Origin: Bacillus haynesii
Lineage (GTDB): Bacteria; Bacillota; Bacilli; Bacillales; Bacillaceae
Length of the DNA stretch: 64,000 bases
Assembly: GCF_001969855.1 (NCBI RefSeq)
Contig: NZ_MRBL01000017.1
Coordinates: 1 to 64,000 of the forward strand
Direction: 5' to 3'
Below are positions 9,350 to 18,678 of the stretch, piece by piece. The notes under the pieces are model-generated. The model did no database searches. It saw nothing but the letters and a program-made list of their open reading frames with translations, and was not told the DNA's origin. How positions within the stretch are numbered: the first letter of the stretch is position 1; each line of letters starts with the position of its first letter. A program made the translations under genes and the position numbers.

Positions 9350-10717
9350 TTAATCAAATTCAACCGCCATATCGTCCTTGAAACCAAAGGAGTATGTTAA
9401 GACAAAGCCGGCAGCGTAGGAAATAAACAACCCGAGAATATACAAAAGAACTTGGTGGGTATGGACCAAAAATGACAAAGGAAGACCTGATACGCCTATC
9501 GATACGGTCGCGATTTTGAAATACGCTTGAAAGGCTCCGCCTACTCCGGCGCCGAGGCACGCGGTTAAAAACGGACGTCCGAGCGGAAGGGTCACACCGA
9601 ATATGAGCGGTTCACCGATGCCGAGCAGGCCTGACGGCAGTCCGCCGGCAATGGCTCTTTTCAGCTTTGCTTTTTTCGTTTTGAAATAGATTGCAAAAGC
9701 AGCGCCTACTTGCCCTGCGCCCCCCATGGCCAAAATCGGCAGCAGCGGATCATCGCCGATTGAATTGATTAATTCCATATGAACGGGTGTCAGTCCTTGG
9801 TGAAGTCCGGTTACGACGAGCGGAAGGAAGGTGGCGCCCAGTACAAAGCCGGCGATAATGCCGCCAAGATCTAAAATGGCGAGAAGTCCTGAGGTAATGG
9901 CATCGGAAATCAAGCCGCCGACAGGCATGAAGACAACGTAAGTGACGATTCCTGTGATGAGAAGGGAAACTGTAGGTGTGATGATGATGTCGAGTGAATG
10001 AGGTACAAGGCGCCTGACCCGTTTTTCGAGAAAAGCGATAAATGCAGCTGCGAATAAAATGCCGATTAAACCGCCGCGTCCCGGCAAAAGCGCTTCACCG
10101 AAAAGCGAAATATCACCAACGGCCGGGTTAAGGATTAAAATACCGGCTAATCCGCCGAGTGCGGGGGAGCCGCCGAATTCTTTCGCCGTATTGACCCCGA
10201 CCAGGATGCCCAAATACGTAAATAAACCTGAACCTATTACCGTTAAAATAATGGCCGTTTGTGATGTTTCCGCAAGCCAGCCTGCTTGGATAACGGCTTT
10301 GGTGATTCCGGTAATCAAGCCTGAGGCGACCAAAGCGGGGATCAACGGTATAAAAATGCTTGCGATCCGCCGGAGAAACAGCTTAAAAGGCGTCGCGTTT
10401 TTCTTGGAAAGCTCCGCTTTATGTTTGGCTGCGGATTCTTTTAAGTCAATGTGTTCTGCGGATTTAAGCAGCTTCCCGAACTCGTCTGATACGTGCTGTA
10501 CGACGCCTGTGCCGAGGATAATCTGCAGCGTTTCCTCCTCAACTACGCCAATCACGCCTTCAAGCGCTTTGATTGAGTCGATGTCGGTTTTTTGACTGTT
10601 GACAGGCGTGATGCGCAGGCGCGTCATACAATGGGTATAATCCGCGACATTAGACGGGCCGCCGATGTGTTGTAAAATCAGTTTTGCCAGGCCGGCATAT
10701 TTTTTCTCATCGCTCAT
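9350..10717 (-). CDS. murP: MurNAc-specific PTS permease EIIBC MurP
   Basis: 455 residues. The N-terminal EIIB domain (about 1-80) has the phosphocysteine in DYTHCMTRLRIT (Cys30), followed by a linker and an EIIC domain with about ten membrane segments. There is no EIIA domain, so a EIIA from another system (Crr/PtsG type) must donate phosphate. It matches B. subtilis YbbF (MurP), which takes up MurNAc as MurNAc-6-phosphate for MurQ. It lies between murR (16 bp) and amiE. Confidence 0.93.
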   Translation of the reverse strand: MSDEKKYAGLAKLILQHIGGPSNVADYTHCMTRLRITPVNSQKTDIDSIKALEGVIGVVEEETLQIILGTGVVQHVSDEFGKLLKSAEHIDLKESAAKHKAELSKKNATPFKLFLRRIASIFIPLIPALVASGLITGITKAVIQAGWLAETSQTAIILTVIGSGLFTYLGILVGVNTAKEFGGSPALGGLAGILILNPAVGDISLFGEALLPGRGGLIGILFAAAFIAFLEKRVRRLVPHSLDIIITPTVSLLITGIVTYVVFMPVGGLISDAITSGLLAILDLGGIIAGFVLGATFLPLVVTGLHQGLTPVHMELINSIGDDPLLPILAMGGAGQVGAAFAIYFKTKKAKLKRAIAGGLPSGLLGIGEPLIFGVTLPLGRPFLTACLGAGVGGAFQAYFKIATVSIGVSGLPLSFLVHTHQVLLYILGLFISYAAGFVLTYSFGFKDDMAVEFD

Positions 10718-10733
10718 TTTATATCCCCCTTTT

Positions 10734-11591
10734 TTACAATTCGCTCATTCCCATCATGCGGATGGCCGCTTTTGTTTGATCAATATACTGAATGATATCC
10801 TCGTAGCGCTCCGCGGCCATGCCTAAAAACAGAACGTCAATCATGTAAAGCTGAGTTAAACGAGAGGAGGTGGCAGCGCTGCGAAACGGCGCTTCATTTG
10901 AGCATGACGTATACAGGGCGACATCGCTTAATGAAGAGACAGCAGACTGTCCAAACCGCGTCAGTCCAATGGTTTTAATCCCATGTTTTTTGGCGAGTCT
11001 GACTGCATTGGCGATTTCGTGCGTTTCTCCTGAATAGGATATGGCAAACAGAACATCATGCTCGCCGGCATTGGCGATTAATGTCGCGACAAGATGCATA
11101 TCACTAAAAGCGGTGGCCTTTTTATTGATGCGCAAAAATTTCTGCTGGGCATCTTGTGCGACGATTCCTGAAGCCCCGATCCCGCAAAAATGAACCGTTT
11201 CTGCGTTGATCAATATTTGAATCGCTTTTTGAAGATCTTCGTGGTCAATGTTTTCAAAGGTATCGCGAATCGCCTGAATCGAATTGCTGGTTGTTTTTTG
11301 AACGATTGAATGGAGCGGCTCCTGCGGTTCGATATCCCGGTATCCCTGATCAGACGGCTTCATTAAATCACCGGCGACCCTCATTTTTAAATCTTGAAAG
11401 CCTTTCAGACCCAGAGATTTGCAGAGCCGTATCGCCGCCGCCCCGCTTGTCTTTGCCGAAGAGCTCACCTCTTGAATGGTGCCGTTTACGACCTCGTGAG
11501 GGTTTTTCAAAATGTATTCGGCAAGCTTTCGTTCAGATTGCGGCAATTTGTGAAGCATATTCTGAATGATTTCCAATCCTCCTGCAGCCAT
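10734..11591 (-). CDS. murR: RpiR-type regulator MurR
   Basis: 285 residues: an N-terminal helix-turn-helix of the RpiR type (SSAKTSGAAAIRLCKSLG, about 44-62) and a C-terminal SIS domain (CGIGASGIVAQDAQ, ISYSGETHEI) that binds a phosphosugar, expected to be MurNAc-6-phosphate. It corresponds to B. subtilis YbbH (MurR), the local regulator of this operon. It lies 18 bp downstream of murQ. Confidence 0.93.
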   Translation of the reverse strand: MAAGGLEIIQNMLHKLPQSERKLAEYILKNPHEVVNGTIQEVSSSAKTSGAAAIRLCKSLGLKGFQDLKMRVAGDLMKPSDQGYRDIEPQEPLHSIVQKTTSNSIQAIRDTFENIDHEDLQKAIQILINAETVHFCGIGASGIVAQDAQQKFLRINKKATAFSDMHLVATLIANAGEHDVLFAISYSGETHEIANAVRLAKKHGIKTIGLTRFGQSAVSSLSDVALYTSCSNEAPFRSAATSSRLTQLYMIDVLFLGMAAERYEDIIQYIDQTKAAIRMMGMSEL

Positions 11592-11609
11592 TGTTTCTTC
11601 CTTTCTTAT

Positions 11610-12530
11610 TTAAGATTTTTCATAAATGGATAGGGCCTTTTCGATATCGCCTTCTGATTTCTCCAGCAGTTTTTCAGCAGCGGCCGCATCTTCGTTTATT
11701 TTCAGCATGATGATGGCGGTTTTGACTTGGTTATTGGACTTTTCCAGTGCTTGCGCCGCCATTTCTTTTGGGACACCTGTGACCGTTTGGATGATGTGAA
11801 TCGCCCGCTCCTTTAATTTGTTGTTGCTTACTTTTACGTCTACCATGAGGTTTTCATAGACTTTTCCCATATTGATCATGGCCGCCGTTGAGATCATGTT
11901 TAAAATCATTTTATGAGCGGTTGCGGCTTTCATTCTTGTCGACCCGGCAATGACTTCAGGGCCGACGACCACTTCTATGCTGTGATCTGCCGCCTGGCTG
12001 ATCGCTGAGTTTTCGTTGCATGTCAGTGCGACGGTCTTGGCGCCTGTTTCCTTGGCATACTTCAGGGCGCCGAGGACGTACGGAGTCCGGCCGCTGGCAG
12101 CGATTCCGATGACGGTATCATTGTTTGAGAGGTTAACGGCTTCTAAATCCCGTCTGCCGAATGCCTCATGATCTTCAGCGCCTTCGACGGCTTTGAACAA
12201 AGCTTGTTCTCCCCCTGCCATGATGCCTATGACCGACTCGGGAGATATGCTGAATGTCGGCGGGCATTCCGCTGCATCAAGTACGCCGAGCCTCCCGCTT
12301 GTACCGGCACCGATGTAAATGATCCGTCCCCCTTTCTTTAACGACCCAACGGCGTAGTCAACGGCGGTCTTAACATCGGGCAAGACTTCTTGGACAGCTT
12401 CGGCCACCGTTTTGTCTTCATCATTCATGATTTTCAACATATCGATCGTTTCTACCTGGTGAATGCGCTTGGATCTTTCATTCCGGCGTTCGGTCGTTAA
12501 GGAACTTAAATGGCTGTTTTCCATCGACAA
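11610..12530 (-). CDS. murQ: MurNAc-6-phosphate etherase MurQ
   Basis: 306 residues. It cleaves the lactyl ether of MurNAc-6-phosphate to GlcNAc-6-phosphate and D-lactate. SIS fold with the family stretch [20 protein letters not shown], the second site [14 protein letters not shown], and a small C-terminal helical domain. First gene of the six-gene operon murQ-murR-murP-amiE-nagZ-namZ. It has a strong ribosome site (aggagg) and a sigma-A promoter at 12568-12596. Confidence 0.96.
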   Translation of the reverse strand: MSMENSHLSSLTTERRNERSKRIHQVETIDMLKIMNDEDKTVAEAVQEVLPDVKTAVDYAVGSLKKGGRIIYIGAGTSGRLGVLDAAECPPTFSISPESVIGIMAGGEQALFKAVEGAEDHEAFGRRDLEAVNLSNNDTVIGIAASGRTPYVLGALKYAKETGAKTVALTCNENSAISQAADHSIEVVVGPEVIAGSTRMKAATAHKMILNMISTAAMINMGKVYENLMVDVKVSNNKLKERAIHIIQTVTGVPKEMAAQALEKSNNQVKTAIIMLKINEDAAAAEKLLEKSEGDIEKALSIYEKS

Positions 12531-12567
12531 ATCCTCCTGATCACGAAGTATATATTTCTTAATTTTC

Positions 12568-12596
12568 AGTATATTAAGGGTGTAATATTATTTCAA
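12568..12596 (-). promoter_or_regulatory. Sigma-A promoter of the mur operon
   Basis: On the minus strand TTGAAA (12596-12591) and TATACT (12573-12568) are 17 nt apart, about 40 nt before murQ. The surrounding AT-rich dyads could hold the MurR operator, but I could not single one out. Confidence 0.7.
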
Positions 12597-12654
12597 TAAT
12601 AAAAGATGAATAATAAAATTTTTTTTCAATGAGGTTCTAAACATCGGATCGCCG

Positions 12655-12685
12655 AAATAAAATAAAGCGCAGATGAACTGCGCTT
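12655..12685 (-). terminator. Terminator of ybbK
   Basis: Minus-strand stem aagcgcag/ctgcgctt with a 5-nt loop, followed by tttattttatttc, directly after the ybbK stop. Confidence 0.75.
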
Positions 12686-12696
12686 ATGTCCAGGTA

Positions 12697-13149
12697 TTAC
12701 AGCTCGTCTATTTGATGTTCGGAAATTACGCGGAAGCCTTCTTTTTTCAGAAGTGCCGCCGTAACGCCGTTGCCGGCTATTTTTTGGCTTGAGAAACTTC
12801 CATCGTATATATGACCGCTGCCGCAAGACGGGCTGTTTTCCTTCAGCACGATCGTATCAGCCTTGATTTGCCTTGCCATCTCCAATGTTTGATAGGCCCC
12901 TTTTACATACAGGTCGGTTACGTCATTCCCCGATTGTGTCTTGATCACCGCCTTGCCGTCTAAAACGTCTTCTCCCGTCCCGCCTATAATTTCGGCCGGT
13001 TCCCTTGGCGTTTGAAATCCGCCGAGCAGTTCGGGACAAGCAATCACCGCTTTTTTATCTTCAACAAGCTTATTGATTTTCCCAACATAGCTGTGTGATC
13101 CGTTATAGCGGCATTCTACCCCGGCCAGACATGAGCTCACCAGTATCAT
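12697..13149 (-). CDS. ybbK: YbbK, DUF523 protein
   Basis: 150 residues. Conserved cysteines are in SCLAGVECRYNG, CPELLGGF and NSPSCGSGHIYDG, the DUF523 pattern. Some members of this family bind a [4Fe-4S] cluster and remove sulfur from thiolated pyrimidines (TudS type); whether this one does is not known. The start ATG has the ribosome site gagagggg. In B. subtilis ybbK also follows the mur cluster. Confidence 0.88.
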   Translation of the reverse strand: MILVSSCLAGVECRYNGSHSYVGKINKLVEDKKAVIACPELLGGFQTPREPAEIIGGTGEDVLDGKAVIKTQSGNDVTDLYVKGAYQTLEMARQIKADTIVLKENSPSCGSGHIYDGSFSSQKIAGNGVTAALLKKEGFRVISEHQIDEL

Positions 13150-13333
13150 TTTTCGTATCCCCTCTCTTGCATATCAGATAGCCCTATTTTAAACAAAATT
13201 TCCGCGCTTTTCTCAATCTCTATGAATAAAAAATTTGAAAATAAAAAATTTAATTTACCCCTTTACAAATGGGTAGGAACCTGTATATAATAACTTTTGT
13301 CAGCTTTACGAGAGCTGCTTGAAATGCGCTGAT

Positions 13334-13408
13334 GGCCCGTTGGTCAAGTGGTTAAGACACCGCCCTTTCACGGCGGTAACACGGGTTCGAATCCCGTACG
13401 GGTCACCA
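13334..13408 (+). tRNA. tRNA-Glu (TTC)
   Basis: Acceptor ggcccgt/acgggtc, anticodon loop ctttcac with TTC, T-loop ggttcgaatcc, encoded CCA. First of a five-tRNA cluster with the order Glu-Val-Thr-Tyr-Gln. Confidence 0.95.
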
Positions 13409-13523
13409 TTCTTTTTTGGACAGCACGTTAAAAAGCATAAAGCGATTGCCTGAGTTTTTTAAAGGAAGGCATGCTAAAGGCGCAACATCCTGTTGCAACG
13501 CGCACTTGTACGTCCTGTACTTC

Positions 13524-13599
13524 GGAGGATTAGCTCAGCTGGGAGAGCATCTGCCTTACAAGCAGAGGGTCGGCGGTTCGATCCCGTCATCCTCCACCA
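13524..13599 (+). tRNA. tRNA-Val (TAC)
   Basis: Acceptor stem ggaggat/atcctcc, anticodon loop cttacaa with TAC, T-arm ggttcgatccc, encoded CCA. The 115 bp between this gene and tRNA-Glu hold no gene. Confidence 0.95.
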
Positions 13600-13657
13600 T
13601 TTTTCGAAGCGGTTTTAGACACAACCGCGCCGGTAATTGCATAAGATACCATATCAT

Positions 13658-13730
<73 letters not shown>

Positions 13731-13738
13731 CTGTTTTT

Positions 13739-13823
13739 GGAGGGGTAGCGAAGTGGCTAAACGCGGCGGACTGTAAATCCGCTCCCTCAGGGTTCGGCGG
13801 TTCGAATCCGTCCCCCTCCACCA
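13739..13823 (+). tRNA. tRNA-Tyr (GTA)
   Basis: 85-nt class II tRNA with a long variable arm (gctccctcagggttc), anticodon loop ctgtaaa with GTA, T-arm ggttcgaatcc, encoded CCA. Confidence 0.95.
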
Positions 13824-13827
13824 TTAT

Positions 13828-13899
13828 TGGGCTATAGCCAAGCGGTAAGGCAACGGACTTTGACTCCGTCATGCGCTGGTTCGAATCCAGCTAGCCCAG
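13828..13899 (+). tRNA. tRNA-Gln (TTG)
   Basis: Acceptor tgggcta/tagccca, anticodon loop ctttgac with TTG, T-arm ggttcgaatcc. CCA is not encoded. Last tRNA of the cluster, followed by a terminator. Confidence 0.95.
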
Positions 13900-13904
13900 T
13901 TTTT

Positions 13905-13932
13905 GGACATCCTGTTCGGATGTCCTTTTTAT
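13905..13932 (+). terminator. Terminator of the tRNA cluster
   Basis: Perfect stem ggacatcc/ggatgtcc around a short loop (tgttc), followed by ttttta. Confidence 0.85.
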
Positions 13933-14024
13933 TTTGTCTTTTTTGTATAACTATTCAAAAAAATGTCTTGTTGAGTCAATTCTGAATTGGAAGGTACAAT
14001 GAAGATCTGAAAGGGGGATATCAT

Positions 14025-14939
14025 ATGTTAAAACAGCAGATTTCAATGATCGGCGTACCGATGGATCTCGGTCAGCTGAGGCGGGGAGTCGATATGGGAC
14101 CGAGCGCGATTCGCTGTGCCGGTGTGAATGAACGGTTGGAAAGCCTTTGTCAGGATATTGAAGACCTCGGCGATATGACGATCGGGCAAAGAGAGGATGA
14201 GAAAGAAGGCGGGGAGCCGGCATCTGAAGAGCTGAGAAATTTGAAAGCGATTACAAAAGCGAGTGCAAAACTGGCTGAGACTGTCGATAAGATCGTGGCT
14301 TCGGGTGCTTTTCCGCTCGTGCTAGGCGGTGACCACAGCATTGCGATCGGAACGCTTGCCGGCCTTGTGAAGCATTATCAAAACCTGGGTGTGATCTGGT
14401 ATGATGCCCATGCCGATTTAAATACGAAAGAAACGTCTCCCTCAGGCAATATTCACGGCATGCCGCTCGCCATCAGCCTGGGGATCGGCCATGAAGGGCT
14501 GACAGGCATCTATGGAAAAGAAACGAAAATTAAAGCTGAGAACATCGTCATCATCGGTGCGAGGTCACTTGATGACGGGGAAAAAGAATTGATTCGCGAC
14601 AAAGGGATCAAAGTATATACGATGCATGAAATCGACCGCCTCGGCATGACGAGGGTGATGGAAGAAACGATAGACTATTTGCACGACAGGACGGACGGTG
14701 TCCATCTGTCACTCGATTTAGATGCGCTTGATCCGAACGATGCGCCTGGTGTCGGAACTCCGGTGGCGGGAGGCATCAGCTACAGGGAAAGTCATCTGGC
14801 TATGGAAATGCTGGAGGAATCGAAGTTGATTACGTCCGCTGAGTTTGTCGAAGTCAACCCGATATTGGATGAGAAAAACAGGACGGCGGAAGCGGCTGTA
14901 GCCTTAATGGGATCGCTGTTTGGCGAAAAGCTGCTTTAG
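14025..14939 (+). CDS. rocF: Arginase RocF
   Basis: 304 residues. It hydrolyses arginine to ornithine and urea with a binuclear manganese site. Metal ligands are in GGDHSIAIG, WYDAHADLNT and SLDLDALDPNDAPGVGTP. Ribosome site aaaggggg with an ATG after 7 nt. It stands alone between a tRNA cluster and sigW, away from any rocD/rocE genes, unlike B. subtilis where rocF is in the rocDEF operon. Its regulation is not visible in the sequence. Confidence 0.95.
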   Translation: MLKQQISMIGVPMDLGQLRRGVDMGPSAIRCAGVNERLESLCQDIEDLGDMTIGQREDEKEGGEPASEELRNLKAITKASAKLAETVDKIVASGAFPLVLGGDHSIAIGTLAGLVKHYQNLGVIWYDAHADLNTKETSPSGNIHGMPLAISLGIGHEGLTGIYGKETKIKAENIVIIGARSLDDGEKELIRDKGIKVYTMHEIDRLGMTRVMEETIDYLHDRTDGVHLSLDLDALDPNDAPGVGTPVAGGISYRESHLAMEMLEESKLITSAEFVEVNPILDEKNRTAEAAVALMGSLFGEKLL

Positions 14940-14949
14940 GTACGGTTGA

Positions 14950-14976
14950 AGAGCGGCCTCTGGCTGCTCTTTTTTA
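14950..14976 (+). terminator. rocF terminator
   Basis: A 9-bp stem agagcggcc/ggctgctct (one G-T pair) with loop tct and a following T6 run, just after the rocF stop. Confidence 0.85.
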
Positions 14977-15102
14977 TGATAGAAGTCTCAATTTCATAAT
15001 GTTTATGATGTATAATAATTTTAAGCTAATATTAAGCGCATGATCCCTGTCAAAGCATCTACACCCTGCCAAAAATTTGATAAACTATTTTTATGAATTT
15101 AA

Positions 15103-15128
15103 TGAAACCTTATAAAAATCAATTCGTA
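15103..15128 (+). promoter_or_regulatory. Autoregulatory sigma-W promoter
   Basis: TGAAAC (15103-15108), 16 nt, CGTA (15125-15128): an exact match to the sigma-W consensus, ahead of sigW itself, as in B. subtilis. Confidence 0.9.
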
Positions 15129-15164
15129 TACATAAAGACCGGTGAAGGCAGAGGTTAGATAAAT

Positions 15165-15728
15165 ATGGAAACAATGATTAAAAAAAGAATCAAACAGGTG
15201 AAAAAAGGCGATCGTAACGCATTTGCAGACATCGTGGATATTTACAAAGACAAAATTTATCAGCTTTGCTACCGTATGCTCGGCAATGCGCATGAGGCGG
15301 AAGATATTGCGCAGGAAGCGTTTATCAGAGCATACGTGAATATCGACAGTTTTGATATCAACCGGAAATTTTCCACATGGCTTTATCGAATCGCAACCAA
15401 TTTGACCATCGATCGTATCCGTAAAAAAAAGCCGGACTATTACTTGGATGCAGAGGTGGCAGGGACTGAAGGACTGACGATGTATTCCCAGGTTGCGGCG
15501 GATGTTGCGCTTCCAGAGGATGAAGTGGTTTCTTTGGAGCTGCACAGCACCATCCAGGAAAAAATCTTAAGGCTTCCCGATAAATACAGGACGGTCATCG
15601 TATTAAAGTACATTGATGAGCTCTCACTCATTGAGATCAGTGAAATCTTGAATATTCCCGTAGGTACGGTAAAAACAAGAATACACAGGGGCAGAGAGGC
15701 TCTCAGAAAACAATTAAGGGATCTTTAA
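15165..15728 (+). CDS. sigW: ECF RNA polymerase sigma factor SigW
   Basis: 187 residues, with region 2 (AFADIVDIYKDKIYQLCYRM, HEAEDIAQEAFIRAY) and region 4 (LPDKYRTVIVLKYIDELSLI, GTVKTRIHRGREALR). It directs the cell-envelope stress and antimicrobial-peptide response from sigma-W promoters and is held by RsiW, encoded 13 bp downstream. Transcribed from its own sigma-W promoter. Confidence 0.96.
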   Translation: METMIKKRIKQVKKGDRNAFADIVDIYKDKIYQLCYRMLGNAHEAEDIAQEAFIRAYVNIDSFDINRKFSTWLYRIATNLTIDRIRKKKPDYYLDAEVAGTEGLTMYSQVAADVALPEDEVVSLELHSTIQEKILRLPDKYRTVIVLKYIDELSLIEISEILNIPVGTVKTRIHRGREALRKQLRDL

Positions 15729-15741
15729 GTGGGGTGATGAA

Positions 15742-16362
15742 ATGAGCTGTCCGGAGCATATTGTTCAGCTTATGCATAAATACCTTGACGGAGACATACT
15801 TCCGGAAGATGAAACGCGATTAAAAGAGCACCTCCAATCATGCGAAGGCTGCAGAAAGCACCTTCATGAAATGGAAAAATCCATCGCTCTTGTTCAGAGC
15901 ACATCGCATCTTACAGCTCCGGCGAACTTTACAGCCAATGTGCTGGCGAATCTGCCGAAGGAAAAGAAGACGGTATCGATCAACAGATGGCTTAAAGCCC
16001 ATCCGTTTTTAGTGGCGGCAGCTTTATTTGCAATTTTGATGGGCGGCAGCTTCTTCTCCAGCTGGAAAAACGATCAGGATTTCAGCGTATCCAGCCAGCC
16101 CAATCTCGTGGTGAAAAACAACACGGTCATCGTACCTGAAGGCAAAATTGTCAAAGGCGATGTGACCGTGAAAAACGGAAAGCTGATTATAGAAGGTAAA
16201 GTCGACGGCGATGTCACGATTGTCAATGGTGAAAAATATACGGCTTCAGCAGGACAAGTCACCGGTCAGATCCATGAGATCAACGAGGTGTTTGACTGGA
16301 TCTGGTATAAGATCAAATCGACCGGAAAATCGGTTTTTGACGTGAAGGAGTCTAAAGAGTAG
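15742..16362 (+). CDS. rsiW: Anti-sigma-W factor RsiW
   Basis: 206 residues. The N-terminal zinc-binding anti-sigma motif is visible as His30-x3-Cys34-x2-Cys37 (EHLQSCEGCRKH); one membrane helix (about 88-107); an extracellular C-terminal part with beta-rich repeats (VKGDVTVKNGKLIIEGKVDG). It sequesters SigW until envelope stress triggers stepwise proteolysis (PrsW and RasP in B. subtilis). Ribosome site tggggtg. Cotranscribed with sigW. Confidence 0.95.
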   Translation: MSCPEHIVQLMHKYLDGDILPEDETRLKEHLQSCEGCRKHLHEMEKSIALVQSTSHLTAPANFTANVLANLPKEKKTVSINRWLKAHPFLVAAALFAILMGGSFFSSWKNDQDFSVSSQPNLVVKNNTVIVPEGKIVKGDVTVKNGKLIIEGKVDGDVTIVNGEKYTASAGQVTGQIHEINEVFDWIWYKIKSTGKSVFDVKESKE

Positions 16363-16398
16363 AGCAAAGCGGGCGAATGGGCTTTGCTCTTTTTTTAT
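16361..16398 (+). terminator. sigW-rsiW terminator
   Basis: The stem agagcaaagc/gctttgctct, beginning inside the rsiW stop codon, encloses a loop of about 10 nt and is followed by T7. It separates sigW-rsiW from cdaA. Confidence 0.88.
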
Positions 16399-16527
16399 GA
16401 GGGGCCGCCATTTCACTTGGAAAATCAATTTGTGCTATAATAGCCTCTGTATATGTAAAAATAATAGATCATACCATTTTGAAACATATTAACCTTACTA
16501 ATGACTGAATTCTTGGAGGACGAGGAA

Positions 16528-17349
16528 ATGGCTTTTGAGGATATCCCTTTCTTGCAGTACCTCGGCGATGCCGTTGATATTCTCCTTGTTTGGTACGTAA
16601 TATATAAATTAATGATGGTCATCCGCGGGACAAAGGCGGTTCAGCTTTTAAAGGGAATCGTGGTCATTGTTCTCGTCAGGCTGGCCAGTCAATATTTAGG
16701 ATTAAGCACCCTGCAGTGGCTGGTTGACCAGGCGATCACATGGGGGTTCCTGGCGATCATTATCATCTTCCAGCCCGAATTGAGGAGAGCGCTGGAACAG
16801 CTGGGGCGGGGGCGCTTTTTTTCGAGGAGCGGAACACCTGAGGAAGAGCAGCAGCAGAAAACGATTGATGCGATTACAAAAGCGATTAAATATATGGCGA
16901 AACGCCGGATTGGCGCGCTTCTGACGATTGAACGGGAGACGGGAATGGGCGATTACATAGAAACGGGGATCCCTTTAAATGCAAAGGTCAGCTCTGAGCT
17001 ATTGATCAATATCTTTATTCCGAATACACCGCTTCATGACGGCGCCGTGATTATGAAAAATGATGAGGTTGCTGCAGCCGCCTGCTACCTTCCGCTTTCT
17101 GAAAGCCCTTTTATTTCAAAAGAGCTTGGGACGAGACACAGAGCAGCAGTGGGGATCAGTGAAGTGACCGACAGTCTGACGGTTGTCGTATCCGAAGAAA
17201 CGGGCGGCATCAGCGTCGCCAAAAACGGAGACCTTCACCGTGATTTATCGGAAGAGGCATTGAAAAACATGCTTGAAGCGGAATTCAAGAAAAATTCGCG
17301 AGAAACTTCCTCAAATCGCTGGTATTGGAGGGCGAAGAAAAATGGATAA
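16528..17349 (+). CDS. cdaA: Diadenylate cyclase CdaA
   Basis: 273 residues, membrane-bound. It makes c-di-AMP from two ATP. Three N-terminal helices (about 10-80), then a DisA_N/DAC domain with the catalytic motifs LHDGAVIM and GTRHRAAVG. I chose ATG 16528 (MAFEDIPFLQYL) because it follows gaggacgagga and matches the family start; the open frame begins nine codons earlier. The 3' end overlaps cdaR by 8 bp. Conserved operon cdaA-cdaR-glmM, linking c-di-AMP control to cell-wall precursor supply. Confidence 0.95.
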   Translation: MAFEDIPFLQYLGDAVDILLVWYVIYKLMMVIRGTKAVQLLKGIVVIVLVRLASQYLGLSTLQWLVDQAITWGFLAIIIIFQPELRRALEQLGRGRFFSRSGTPEEEQQQKTIDAITKAIKYMAKRRIGALLTIERETGMGDYIETGIPLNAKVSSELLINIFIPNTPLHDGAVIMKNDEVAAAACYLPLSESPFISKELGTRHRAAVGISEVTDSLTVVVSEETGGISVAKNGDLHRDLSEEALKNMLEAEFKKNSRETSSNRWYWRAKKNG

Positions 17350-18658
17350 GTTCTTAAACAATCCCTGGGCTGTCAAAGTAGTCGCGTTATTGTTCGCGTT
17401 TCTTCTTTACTTTGCGGTCCACAGCGCTCAAGCGCCGACTCCGAAGAAACCAGGTGAATCGTTTTTCCCGACATCGACAACAGACGAAGCGACGCTCACC
17501 GATATACCCGTCAAATCGTTTTATGATGATGAAAACTACGTCGTAACAGGCGTGCCGCAGACGGTAAATGTCACGATCAAAGGCCCGACAGGAACCGTCA
17601 AGAAGGTCAGACAAGTGAAGGATTTTGAGATTTATGCCGATATGCAACACCTGAAAACAGGCAGGCATAAAGTTGAGCTGAAGGCCAGAAATGTTGCCGA
17701 CGGTCTCAGCCTGACCATCAACCCATCGGTGACAACCGTGACCATCGAAGAAAAAACGACGAAGGAATTCCCGGTCGAGGTTGATTTTTATAATAAAAAC
17801 AAAATGAAAGACGGCTACACGCCGGAGCTGCCGATCATCAACCCGAAAAACGTCAGCGTCACCGGCTCAAAAGCCGTGATCGACAGAATCCAGAACATCA
17901 AGGCGACGATTAATTTAGAGGGCGTCGATCAGACGGTTGAAAAAGAAGCCAAGCTAACAGTATACGACAAGGACGGAAATGTCCTGCCGGTTGAAGTCAG
18001 TCCTTCCGTCGTTAAAATTACCGTTCCGGTGACGAGCCCGAGCAAAAAGATTCCGGTCAAAGTTGACCGGAAAGGAAGCCTTCCGGACGGTATCAGCATT
18101 TCCAGTCTCGATATAAGTCCGGGAGAGGTGACCGTCTACGGGCCGCAAAATGTTCTGGATTCGTTAGAATTTGTCGAGGCTGATGAGGTTGACTTAAGTA
18201 AAATGAAAGATGACACTGAGTTGGAAGCAAATATTAAAGTGCCGGACGGCGCTAAAAAAGTGTCACCCGAAAAAGTGAAAATCAAGGTGAAAGTTGACAA
18301 GGAAGAAGAGAAAAAACTGAAAAACGTTTCAATTAAAACCGCGGGGCTGAATGACAGCCGGGATCTTGAATTTCTCGATCCGAAGTCAGGCAAGTTGGAT
18401 ATCACGGCAAAGGGCTCGACAGCCGCGATTGAAAAACTTCAGCCTTCCGACATCGAGCTCTATGTCAATGTGGCGGATCTCGATGACGGCGAGCACAATG
18501 TGAAGCTGGAAGTAAACGGACCGCAGAACATGACATGGTCGCTGCCGCGGCAAAGCATTCGAGTGAAAATCTCATCTCAAACAACCCAAAACGAAAAAAA
18601 TAATGGTCAGGATGAAGAAGAAGAGAATCATTCTGAAAAGGATTCACAACCTTCATGA
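17342..18658 (+). CDS. cdaR: CdaA regulator CdaR (YbbR)
   Basis: 438 residues: one N-terminal membrane helix (about 10-27), then four extracellular YbbR-like domains (about 50-390), each with the repeated pattern VTGxxxxIDxIxxIxA, and a Glu/Lys-rich tail. It modulates CdaA at the membrane. The ATG at 17342 has ribosome site ggagggcg and overlaps the cdaA stop, so translation is probably coupled. glmM starts 20 bp downstream. Confidence 0.94.
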   Translation: MDKFLNNPWAVKVVALLFAFLLYFAVHSAQAPTPKKPGESFFPTSTTDEATLTDIPVKSFYDDENYVVTGVPQTVNVTIKGPTGTVKKVRQVKDFEIYADMQHLKTGRHKVELKARNVADGLSLTINPSVTTVTIEEKTTKEFPVEVDFYNKNKMKDGYTPELPIINPKNVSVTGSKAVIDRIQNIKATINLEGVDQTVEKEAKLTVYDKDGNVLPVEVSPSVVKITVPVTSPSKKIPVKVDRKGSLPDGISISSLDISPGEVTVYGPQNVLDSLEFVEADEVDLSKMKDDTELEANIKVPDGAKKVSPEKVKIKVKVDKEEEKKLKNVSIKTAGLNDSRDLEFLDPKSGKLDITAKGSTAAIEKLQPSDIELYVNVADLDDGEHNVKLEVNGPQNMTWSLPRQSIRVKISSQTTQNEKNNGQDEEEENHSEKDSQPS

Positions 18659-18678
18659 ATCAAAAAGGAGCGATATTA

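Noticed and set aside
10059-10595. 178-codon plus-strand frame opposite murP
   Set aside because: Pro/Ser/Ile-rich antisense shadow of a clearly recognised PTS gene.
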